NCBI GenBank assembly: GCA_900617975.1 | Contig: UZAE01014125.1 | Span: forward strand, 1 to 16,531 | Origin: Rodentolepis nana | Lineage: Eukaryota; Platyhelminthes; Cestoda; Cyclophyllidea; Hymenolepididae | Direction of reading: 5' to 3' | DNA: 16,531 nt | The notes under the pieces: generated by a model | What the model was told of the DNA's origin: nothing | What the model saw: the letters and a program-made list of their open reading frames with translations, nothing else | Databases searched by the model: none | Shown: one piece after another, positions 1 to 8,584 of the stretch | Layout: each line of letters opens with the position of its first letter | Numbering within the stretch: position 1 is the stretch's first letter | Program-made: the position numbers and the translations under genes

Positions 1-98
1 TTGAAGTCAGAGGTCAACTGCCAGTTAAAAGACTTTTTGCCGCATGAGTATACGTTGCCCAGGATACACCACGTGGGAGTAAATCTATCGCACACCCC
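1..98 (+). repeat. Dispersed repeat, copy 1 (truncated by window start)
   Basis: This segment shares an ordered series of blocks with 7346-7545 and, inverted, with 16339-16531. The blocks are a GAAGTCA-rich start, CAACTGCCAGTTA, GACTTTTTGCCG, GTATACGTTGCCCAGG, CCACGTGG and CTATCGCACACCCC. Homology stops just after the CTATCGC block in all three copies, so that is probably one true end of the element. No protein is encoded. It could be a solo LTR or part of a small non-autonomous element such as a TRIM or MITE, but no terminal inverted repeat or target duplication was established. Confidence 0.8.
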
Positions 99-431
99 GC
101 TTTTATAATATTTGTGTTCGTACATTTTGTCTTGAATGGTAAAACTCTTGATCCTCATGAACACTGTTTATTTTAAATTAATAAAAAAATTTTGCACTTA
201 ATAATTTCACAATTTGTTCACTTGTTTCCGTTTTGGCTACAGGTTTCTTTGTTCCCAGGAGGGAAGGAAACTAAGTGTAGCTCAAACAACGTCCACAGTT
301 GGGCTCAAAACCTATATCATTCACTCCAATCAAAGTGTGTTTTTTTTATTCTTCACCCTTCGCTTGCAAATAATTTAGAACTGTCACTCAGTTGAATATT
401 CCGCATAAAGCGTTTTGCATATGAAGGTAGT

Positions 432-760
432 TTGACTTGTGAGGAACACAATGATGGCATGACCCCATCAAAGAAGCCCTTGCGCTTTCGAATCTACTGG
501 AACGTACGCCGTGATGCCAATCGCACTAGGAATCAAATGAGGTCACAACTTGAAAGACCCCTCAACCAATCAGAAATCAGTAGTCATGTCGGTGTCAATG
601 CAGACGAAATTGCACATAATGACTATGCTCCCTTTCAGTGAAGCAGTCCAAATAAACGTGTTCCAAGCTATACGTCTGTTTCCCCTTTATCCTAGCTTTA
701 GCTTAGCTGGGCCTCGGGAAATTTTCCAAACAAGGATATCTTGCTATTGAGATTAGTAAA
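432..760 (+). repeat. Degenerate repeat, partner of 5905-6040
   Basis: The part from about 648 to 720 (AATAAACGT, then TACGTCTGTTTC, CCTTTAT, TTAGCTTAGCT, GGGAAATTTT) matches 5915-5990 in the same order and orientation with many substitutions. Short open frames cross the region on the plus strand (432-641 and 550-750), but they show no recognisable domain and no codon-like conservation. I read it as an old interspersed repeat. The rest of the 99-1230 stretch is AT-rich with nothing else supported. Confidence 0.4.
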
Positions 761-1233
761 CATTGATCAAGGCTTATTAGTGTAACAATCTACTTCAGAC
801 TTCAAGTAGACTCACTCTTTAGAGTCGTGCTATTCCCCAGACACCTTTCCCTTTTGATGAGAATTGAATGGTGTTGGTGTTTCAATCATGGCATTAAATA
901 TTCACACGAAGCCGGTAGATTTTCCTATTTGAAAACCCCATTTTCTCTCAATTTCTACACTATAAAAAGCAATTGATGCAGAAGCAGTACCAGAGAATGG
1001 AATCAATTCACAATATCGAAATAATGGAACAATTAGGAAAATATAGCACTTATTGGCAACCTCTATGGAAACCTTTTGAAAGAAAAAATTAAGTCTTATG
1101 CTTATTCGTTGATATGTAATTGGGTTATTATAAATTTTAAGTGTATTCCTTTGTTAACAGCCAACCCTTATCTACTTGTGTAAAAAATAGTTCTTGTCGC
1201 GTGCTATGACGAGCCACATCTAGAAAATTCAAT

Positions 1234-1286
1234 CACGTGATAGTCGAAGGGTGTGGCCAATAGAAATTTAGCAATGGTCTGATTGG
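1234..1286 (+). promoter_or_regulatory. Putative RNF14 promoter elements
   Basis: Within 110 bp upstream of the RNF14 start codon there is a palindromic E-box CACGTG (1234-1239), a CCAAT box (1257-1261) and an inverted CCAAT, ATTGG (1282-1286). CCAAT boxes this close to a start codon are common in TATA-less housekeeping promoters. No convincing TATA box is seen near 1300. The motifs are visible; their function is inferred. Confidence 0.35.
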
Positions 1287-1339
1287 TTGCCTAGATTGTA
1301 AGGTGCAGCAGCAACTAATACAATTGCCATTACCGGTAA

Positions 1340-4300
1340 ATGTCGCAGACAGAGGAGTTAAGCAACTTGACTATTTTCTGCGAGCCAGGAACTTTCCATT
1401 ACTCAAAAGATAACAAAACTTCCTTGTATACTGGTTGGTATCGTGTTAATCCAAAACTACCCCACGACTGTCCTTCTGTTCACGTTAGACTTCGAGTTTC
1501 CTCTCAAACCAGAACCCTCCATCCATTCGACAAGCCGCAATTTATACGCTTAAATAATGGCTTTTGTAAATACTACTCAGTTGGGTATTTTCCGCCCCTT
1601 TTGGTCCATTTTACCCTACCTGCAGAGTACCCTCATAATGCTACGCCGACATTTTCTCTAGAATGCACCTGGATCCTTACAGACCGTCTTGAGGAGATTA
1701 TCAAACAGTTGAACACGTATCTGGACACCAAGGAGAAAGGTGAACCCTGCTTGTGGGAATGTTTTGACTTTCTCGAATGGCAGCTCATTCCTGTACTTCT
1801 TGGCCTTCCCAAAGATGAGGACGGAAGCTACCTCTACGATATAGAAGAGTGTGTTCCAACTCGAATAATGCGCGAATATGCCTTGACGGTGTTGGTTGAG
1901 CATGATTTTGAAGAGAAGCGGAAGCGTTTTATGGATGAGAAAGTGGAATGCCCTGTCTGTTTAGAGGATAAATTTGGCCGAGAATGTGTACGGTTGGTTG
2001 GGTGTGGACATATTGCCTGCCATGAATGCATGAAAACTGCTTTGGAGGCACATATGAATGAAGGTATTATGGCTGGTGTATTCCGATGTATGCAATGCGA
2101 TAACGTTGTCGATCTGCAAGAGGTTTGTTAACTACTTATAGCGATTCCATTTAATTCTTATTTGTTTAAAAATGCAAAGTCATGCAGCCATCCCTTGATT
2201 TAGTTTTTTTGAAGTTTTCTGGAAAGAGCGCTATAGCTTATAAAATTATATAAGGTTAAGATCTACGCCCCCTTGTATCTGTTTCAAGTTGAGAGAGGGA
2301 GAGGGAGAGAGAGACGATTTGGGCAACAAGTCTCCGTTCCCATCGATTATTGAAGTTAATCAATGTCAATCTGATCAACTTCACTGTATGATTGCAAAAT
2401 GTTGACCTGAAAACTTTAAGATATTGCACAATCTAGTGTAATCTACCTTGCATATATATTTCACACTACGATTTTCTTTGTCTCTTCAAATAACTGCTTG
2501 TTGGTCGAGGTGCTTTTGCGAGTGGAAATATATACATATATATAGAGGTTCCATATGAATACAAAACGGTTTTGCATTATATTTTTATTTATATAAGTAG
2601 TGAATACCACCTTCGAAAAGTCGTGTGTGCGCGTGTGTGTATGTGTGTGTTATATGCTCAACCAGTTCTTGGTTAATCTCAAGGCATAACCGTAAAAATG
2701 CCAACTAAGGTGGCATCCACACTAAGAGGATATAGTAGACGAATACTATTTCGTAATAGCTCAAAAAGGGTCCACTTATCAAGGGACTATAGTTATTATA
2801 GCCTAGAGTTATTATTTCTCCTCATTCTTTTGCCGTATGTTTCTCTATAAGCAAACATCTGGCAGCCGTGTCTATTTTCAACTATAGCTACAAGGGAATG
2901 CGGTTGTGCATGCTTCACTGTGCGCACACGGTATTCTACTTACTGCCAAGATCATTATTTCTTCCTCCTGTGTTTATCTATGTGATTTTTGACTTAAATT
3001 ACTTGAATTCAATTCCAGGTGAAAGAATTTACCACTCCAGAAAAGCTGCAGGCCTATGACAACTTTCTTCTTCAACGAAGTCTTGCTCTAATGAACGATG
3101 TAGTCCGATGTCCACGCCAGAAATGCGAAAGCATCTGCCTTATCGACAATGACAATCTAGCCCGTTGTCCGGTATGTCAGTACGCCTTCTGTCCACGATG
3201 TCTGCGGCTGAGTCACGTTGGTCAATCCTGTGCACCAGCTCCTGAAATCCTAGAAGTTACCGAGCCACCTAATCGCGAAAGTGAGAATAATGGAGTAAAA
3301 GAGGAGTTTAATGGTGAGAATCGAAATGTGGAGGCAGAAGCACTCACCTTTATCCGTTACGAGGATAAGGAAATTCCAACTTTTGGTAAGAAATGGCCAT
3401 TTCTTAGAGGATATGTTTTTCTTAATGTTATGCGATTAAACATGAGGTAGACCCGATAGTGGGGAAGAAAATAGTTGCTTTGAAGTTGATTAGATGGGAA
3501 AATGTTACACAGTGCAACACACAACTATTAAATAAATCAATATGCTTGATTGTTCGTGATGAGAACAGGGAAAAGAAGGGTGTATTCTTAGATCACCATT
3601 TTCTGTCCTCAAAAAATAATTCGAAATGTTTTATTTGTTCCGTTATGCATACTGAACAAAGTACTCACTAACGTTCCATAAATGAATGGATTATCTTAAA
3701 ATAATTTAATTATTGTTTAAATAAAGCACTTTACTTTCATCAATCCGGTGGAATATTCGCGATTTCGAAGATATCATTGTTTAAAATATCGTCACATTAT
3801 CCGTTCCATCGCGAAAAAGTTGCACTTATTTTAATTTGAACAGGTTAAATAGTTGAATAATTAAGTAAGGGGGGGGGGGTGGTTTTTGAATTGGCGTAAA
3901 TAAAAAGATCGATATTTGGATATGTAGTGGTTGATGATAAAAAGCCGCATTTACATGCATTTTTAAGAACCTACAGAAACCAATGCAATGCTAATTTGGA
4001 GATTGGCTCACGAAGGTGATAAAATCAGGAGACGGGAATTGATAGAAAAGATAACAAAACGAGTTGGCTCCATTTCCGATGTAATTGTCTCTCGCAAATT
4101 CAAGGATATGAATTTCAACAGGTGTCCTAACTGCGGCCTCTTTGTAAATGTAAGTATTCCTTCGTGTAAACTTTAATTAGAATGAAATAGAAGAGAGGTA
4201 GAAGAATGAAAGTAATTTTTCAATTCCTCCGAGAATAAGAATACTTTCGAAAACTGTGGTTTTCCAAAGCTGTGATTCTTCAGTTGGAACACTATTTGGC

Positions 4301-4853
4301 ATCGCTGACTGCCACACTTTTGAAATGTATTCCAAACGAAATAAAACCAGTATGGTAATAAGAACTAGCAAATCAAAATAATAGCAAGAGTCGATTGGTT
4401 TTGAAAACAGATCGAAAAGTACAATGAAATTTTTTTCATTTAGGGACGATAGAGGATATGTATGACCAAAGTGTATCTATTGGGCTCAGTAGTCAGTGCT
4501 TGCACTTGGTAAGTGTGAGATGAGCAGATCATTGGTTGTAGGTGCGCATTCAGTTGAGTGGGTGACCAATGCGCCTCGAAAGAAATCATTCTATCTGATC
4601 CATCTATTTGGCACATGCCAGAGAGCGTAAGCAAAAAGCTACTCGTCACTAGATTGTTTTGGTAGAATTGTTGTAATGATCACCTCTTTTACTTATCACA
4701 ACACCATCATTGACATTACTCCCACTATCATTTAAATTAATGCTGTATTTATGCTTGTTAAATATGCTTTTTTCCCTTTTTTTGTAGAAATTTACTGGAT
4801 GCAACTTTGTTTTTTGTCCAGTCTGCAGTAAGACCTTCATTTTCGGAAGTTAA
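1340..4853 (+). CDS. RNF14: RNF14-like RBR E3 ubiquitin ligase (4 exons)
   Basis: Exons are 1340-2122, 3019-3385, 3977-4149 and 4788-4853; all introns are GT-AG and all phases agree. The protein is 462 residues (human RNF14 is about 474). An N-terminal RWD domain (about 3-155) is followed by RING1 (C204, C207, C222, H224, C227, C230, C250, C253), a complete IBR (C292, C297, C311, C314, C319, C322, H327, C332) and RING2 (C433, C436, C451, C454). The catalytic Cys446 sits in TGCN. RBR ligases pass ubiquitin from E2 to this Cys and then to the substrate; RNF14 in mammals acts on stalled ribosomes and as a nuclear-receptor coactivator. Oddity: the last two RING2 zinc ligands are replaced by I459 and S462, and the protein then stops. 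The start is the first ATG in frame with RWD sequence. The exon-2/3 junction lies in the weakly conserved IBR-RING2 linker. Confidence 0.88.
2290..2652 (+). repeat. Simple-sequence repeats in RNF14 intron 1
   Basis: Intron 1 (2123-3018) contains a GA-rich tract (about 2291-2314), an alternating AT/AC tract (about 2527-2546) and an imperfect (GT)n/(GC) tract (about 2624-2650). These are ordinary microsatellites with no sign of function. The intron is 896 bp, far longer than the 32-39 bp introns in the downstream genes. Confidence 0.75.
3868..3880 (+). repeat. Poly-G run in RNF14 intron 2
   Basis: An uninterrupted run of about ten Gs lies in intron 2 (3386-3976). Similar poly-G/poly-C runs occur inside the dispersed repeat at 7346-7354 and 16522-16531. 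The flanks here do not match that repeat, so this is probably an independent homopolymer. Confidence 0.6.
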
Positions 4854-4920
4854 TTAAAGTAACCCCCATTCTTGCCTATTGATCAATACCCAAATTAGTA
4901 ATATTTGGAAAAAATAATAG

Positions 4921-4926
4921 AATAAA
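4921..4926 (+). terminator. Candidate poly(A) signal for RNF14
   Basis: A canonical AATAAA lies 68 nt after the RNF14 stop codon, a normal distance for a compact 3' UTR. If it is used, the transcript ends before any further exon, which supports the short RING2 reading. An alternative transcript that splices past it cannot be excluded. Confidence 0.45.
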
Positions 4927-5082
4927 ATGAACAGAAACTATCCACTTTCTGATCTCCTAATGTGTTTTGAATCGAATATTTGTTGACGGGTTTAAAAATG
5001 TAATTAATTTGTAAATATGGGCTACAAAGTGATAATTCAATTGAAAGTATAATTAATAAGTACGTTGTAGAAAGTGGAATCT

Positions 5083-5708
5083 CTATGATGCCGTGAATAC
5101 GTTCAATGTCGAGTGTAGTGGATGCCGCACAAATAAGTGTATTGATTGAACAGTTTTTCTTATGTGAACTAAGTTCGCAACTGCAATTGCATCGTTCTCG
5201 CTTGCTCGTATCTGAGATGGAGATGTCTCAGTCAGTGTATTGCTGGTTAAAGCATAGAGATGGGATGGATGTGAATTTCCATCCAATCCTATAGCGGATT
5301 CCAACACGGATAAAACGTTCACTAACTCAGAAATCTCTGTGGCAGATCTCCCTAATAGGAAAGGTTGCCGCGATGATAGTGAGAAGGAAGACGTGTTGCC
5401 AGCAAAACGTTTATTGAAAATTATTGTGTTGGTAAATATGATTGGTTATCAAATATATCTATTTTAACTTGAGTGAACTCATAAAGCAAAATACCTGAGC
5501 AATGCAATGCACATATGGCCGTACATTCCAAATAGTGTGCGGATTGTGTACGCCACGAACCTAAGAAAAAAAATAATCTGTCTTCGTCCTCTGGATATGA
5601 GCAGGTCTCTAAAATTAAGGCAATCACAGGCATTAACAAGCTTAAAGTTATTATTAAAGATAAAAGAGGGTATCTATAAATAGTGATGGTTTTGTTGTGT
5701 TGTGCCAT
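5083..5708 (-). CDS. Hypothetical small protein, tentative two-exon model
   Basis: I do not recognise this gene. An ATG at 5708 opens a 95-codon frame with a hydrophobic N-terminal segment (roughly residues 12-34), possibly a signal anchor. A GT donor near 5487 and a pyrimidine-rich acceptor ending at 5352 would join it, in matching phase, to a frame ending at 5083. That second part is Ser/Thr-rich and hydrophilic and closes with a run rich in His and Val. The joined protein would be about 160 residues. Against it: the first exon also contains a good acceptor (TTCTTAG near 5560), other frames across the same stretch are open, and no family matches. It would converge on RNF14. Treat the exon limits as provisional. 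Confidence 0.25.
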
Positions 5709-5904
5709 CTACCGATTCCATCGGGACTATAAGTAACCAGAGCTTACTTCCAAAATTAATAAGAATTTGTGGGAAACTTCATCACACCAATAGAAATCCT
5801 GCTACAGGACACTACTCAGAGATGTTTAGCTATTAATGTTCACTCGACTTATGCTAGATTTATCTGCTAACTAATCGCTGTGCCAAAACACACTTCGCTA
5901 TCAA

Positions 5905-6040
5905 TATACGTACTGAATAAACGTACTACGTGATACACGTCTGTTTCCTTTATAACTTTGTCTTAGCTTAGCTAATTCCCAGGGACTTTCGAGTTGGAAG
6001 AAACTGCTATAGAGCTTTCTGAGAATATTCAAGGTTATTG
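5905..6040 (+). repeat. Degenerate repeat, partner of 640-740
   Basis: The sequence shares AATAAACGT, ACACGTCTGTTTC, CCTTTATAA, CTTAGCTTAGCT and GGGAC..TTT with 648-720, in the same orientation and with similar spacing. A short minus-strand open frame (5901-6098) crosses it but has no domain. The remainder of 5709-6296 is AT-rich and no gene was found in it. Confidence 0.4.
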
Positions 6041-6296
6041 AGGTAGCTAATCCGCTACAAATTACCCCATCGGCGTCATGGGAAGAGAGTTTATACAACT
6101 TTTACCTTTGAAGATATATTTTCAACCGTGAAGTAGAAGATGAAAGCGAAAAAATGCATTAGAGTAAACGACTATTTGCATTTATGTTGACAGCTACCAC
6201 ATTATTTACTTTGATAACAACGTTCGTTTGTTAGCATCATTAATATACTATGACATTTCAAGGCCTTGGTCTTCAGAAAAATAATAATCACGCTCT

Positions 6297-6302
6297 TTTA
6301 TT
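6297..6302 (-). terminator. Candidate poly(A) signal for the EF-hand gene
   Basis: TTTATT on the plus strand reads AATAAA on the minus strand, about 170 nt downstream of the EF-hand gene stop codon at 6471. It is the nearest canonical signal seen on that strand. Confidence 0.4.
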
Positions 6303-6470
6303 AGATAAACTTTGTAAATGCCTCTATTAAACCTTTGAAAAAACTTAAAGAAATGTAAACAGCTGTCTTAATTACAATTTACGGTGAAATACGTTTAGCA
6401 CAATTATAATTGGCACAAATAAATAGCAGAAAGAAAGCAAAAGTAAATAAATAGCTTAACGAGAATGACT

Positions 6471-6953
6471 TCAAGATGTTTGCGGTTTTCTCATCATATT
6501 TTTAAATTCCTCAAAGGAGATTAAGCCATTTCCATCAAGATCTGCTTCTTTAATCATCTCATCCACTTCGTTGTCCGACAGCTTCAAGTGAAGTGTTTTC
6601 AGAACATGTTTCAATTCATCAGTTGAGATGCTTTCATCACCGTTCTTGTCGAAGAATTTGAAGGCCGCTCGATGGTAAACATCAGCACCTGTGCCATCTT
6701 CGGATAGCAGTGGTTGCATCATAGCCACAAATTCATGGAAATCTATTTTCCCATCATGATTAGTGTCCAAATGCCCCAGTATCTCCTTTGCCTCGTCGTT
6801 TGTACAGGCTCGATTGAATTGTTTCATCATTGATTTGAGCTCGGATAGGGAGACGTACCCATTGTGGTCACGGTCGAAAATTGCAAAAACCTCTCGAAGC
6901 TCATCCATTATTTCTTCGCTTGGAGAACTTGACATATCTTGATTCACGGACAT
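6471..6953 (-). CDS. Calmodulin-like four-EF-hand protein, single exon
   Basis: The 160-residue protein has four EF-hand loops at 27-38, 63-74, 102-113 and 138-149, each starting with Asp and ending with Glu at position 12, so all four could bind calcium. Loop 3 has Glu (E107) where Gly is usual at position 6. The arrangement of two pairs joined by a linker (about 78-93) is that of calmodulin and troponin C, with a short Ser-rich N-terminal extension (1-15). Sequence divergence from conserved calmodulin, and the lack of introns, point to a lineage-specific calmodulin-like protein rather than calmodulin itself. It is probably a cytosolic calcium sensor; the targets are unknown. The start is the only upstream ATG in frame. 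A possible 5' acceptor (TTGGTAG) lies about 20 nt before it. Confidence 0.9.
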   Translation of the reverse strand: MSVNQDMSSSPSEEIMDELREVFAIFDRDHNGYVSLSELKSMMKQFNRACTNDEAKEILGHLDTNHDGKIDFHEFVAMMQPLLSEDGTGADVYHRAAFKFFDKNGDESISTDELKHVLKTLHLKLSDNEVDEMIKEADLDGNGLISFEEFKNMMRKPQTS

Positions 6954-7315
6954 GATTCAGGGTGCAAGCCCTACCAAGTGGTAACCATGTCATGGAATTG
7001 ATTAGGGTTGCTTTATCACGTGAAGTTCATTCACTTATCTCCTCCCAACCATTAGACATGCAAGAGAAAGCCTGACATTTCGTCGACTGTAAGATGCCTA
7101 CATAACGTGAATTAGCGACGGAAATTGGTACTCTCTTCCATTGCGTTATCGGCACTTACATTTACCTCAAATTAATCGCCTTTAAAAGACAAAATATAAT
7201 CGTCCCACATAGCACTAAATCATAAATTTGATTTAAGCTGGCCTAGCATGGCAAATTTTAATTATTTATTTAAATCAAATGGCAGGCGTTTTTGATAGTT
7301 ATCATTAGCCCTTTA

Positions 7316-7316
7316 N
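7316..7316. other. Ambiguous base (N)
   Basis: The only undetermined base in the window sits about 30 bp before the poly-G run of the second dispersed repeat copy. It probably marks an assembly or consensus problem at a repeat edge, so nearby indels should be treated with caution. Confidence 0.95.
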
Positions 7317-7345
7317 AGGAAAATCAAAGTGAAAAAAAGTCGAGA

Positions 7346-7545
7346 GGGGGGGGGACAGAAGAGGGTTTTCAAAGTCGAAGGTAGAAAAAGGTGAGGTGAC
7401 TACTGTGAAAGTAGTCGAATATGGCATAGAGTGGGGTGATGGTAGTTTGGAGTGAGAAGTCAACTGCCAGTTAGTAGACTTTTTTGCCGTAAGAGTATAC
7501 GTTGCCCAGGATGTACCACGTGGAGGTGAGTCTATCGCACATCCC
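7346..7545 (+). repeat. Dispersed repeat, copy 2 (most complete)
   Basis: It runs from a nine-base poly-G followed by GACAGAAGAG, through AGGTGA, CTACTGTGAAAGTAGTCGA, CAACTGCCAGTTAGTAGAC, GTATACGTTGCCCAGG and CCACGTGGAGG, to CTATCGCACATCCC. The reverse complement of 16339-16531 follows the same order along its whole length, and 1-98 matches its last half. CTACTGTGAAAGTAG is an imperfect hairpin-forming palindrome. The CCACGTGG block is conserved in all copies. No coding capacity is seen. The rest of 6954-8584 holds no supported gene: short frames near 7639-7771 and 8225-8419 look non-coding or fragmentary. Confidence 0.85.
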
Positions 7546-8584
7546 AAATTTTAATTATAGTTATATTATAATTACTTTCACACAACGACACACTACTTTG
7601 TTTGATACTTTTATTGTATCACATAAACCAAATTTCAGTTCTAAGTCGTCTTTTAATTCGCGTGATAAGAAAGCACTACAACTAAAACAACGAAAGTATT
7701 GTAGCTGGTGCCAAGAGGTTGGGTTTTTCCACCGAGAGCATGTGTTGACGCATAAATTTTTACTAACCTAATTGTCGGGTGAATTTTGTTGGTTGTTCGA
7801 CAGATTATCATGGAACGCAAGACTACTGAGGAAGCACAAAATAGCTCGTGGTTCATCATAAAAGTAAATTTTCCATACAGGTCAAAGTAGTATAAATAAA
7901 ATTAAGCTCCCCAAGGGTGAGAAAGGTGGGCCAATCGACATTGAAGTGTAAGGGAACAGTGAGCTTACTACAACTGCTGCTAATGTACACATAGGATCTA
8001 AATTGCTAATATCTCTGATCCCTGGTTTTATTGACTCGCTCCACGCCCACATCGATTCGTTGTTAACGTGATCTCATACTGATTTAAGGCTGCCATCTTA
8101 GCCTCAATTCCTCAGTAGAGGCGTGCATAGAGACTCACAGTCATATCTCCCCTAGTAAGCTCCACTGTTTACCATACCAACAGCCCCTCCGATACTATTT
8201 CAGCTCTCACTCTTCTATCACAACATGTCTTTGCCTACTCCTCTCACCTCATTTATTTGCTACTTTCCAATACACCCACGATCCAACCCCCCGTTTTCCA
8301 ATTTCGGGAAAAGCCGAAGTACGTTGCTGATCCTCAAAAAGACCAATCGGGTTCTTAGGACCTTCAGTGGAGAGATTTATGTTTCATTAAAGTTCAAATC
8401 ACCACGATTTCAACTATAGACACGCTATACTTGGTTCTCGAAAGCCTTCAATCCACAGCATCATTTTTACATATATATGCTTTCAGAGTCCCTTACGTCG
8501 ACATGCAATAAAGTCAACCAAATTTGAAGGCATCAATATTAAGCCCAAGACATTATTATTAAAAAAGCATGGAAAAAACACTGA

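Noticed and set aside
192..750. Three short plus-strand open frames upstream of RNF14
   Set aside because: They have no domain, poor codon character and no splice context, and part of the region matches a repeat at 5915-5990.
1658..2031. Minus-strand frames inside RNF14 exon 1
   Set aside because: They are antisense shadows of the RWD/RING1 coding sequence.
5060..5148. Plus-strand open stretch with a Cys pattern (C-x2-C-x4-C) that looks like the missing half of the RNF14 RING2
   Set aside because: Its frame is not phase-compatible with the donor inside RNF14 exon 4, it stops where the fourth Cys is expected, and it lies beyond the AATAAA at 4921.
1..7545. Copies 1 and 2 of the dispersed repeat as the two LTRs of one retroelement
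   Set aside because: The interval between them holds host genes (RNF14 and an EF-hand gene) and no retroelement proteins, so they are independent insertions.
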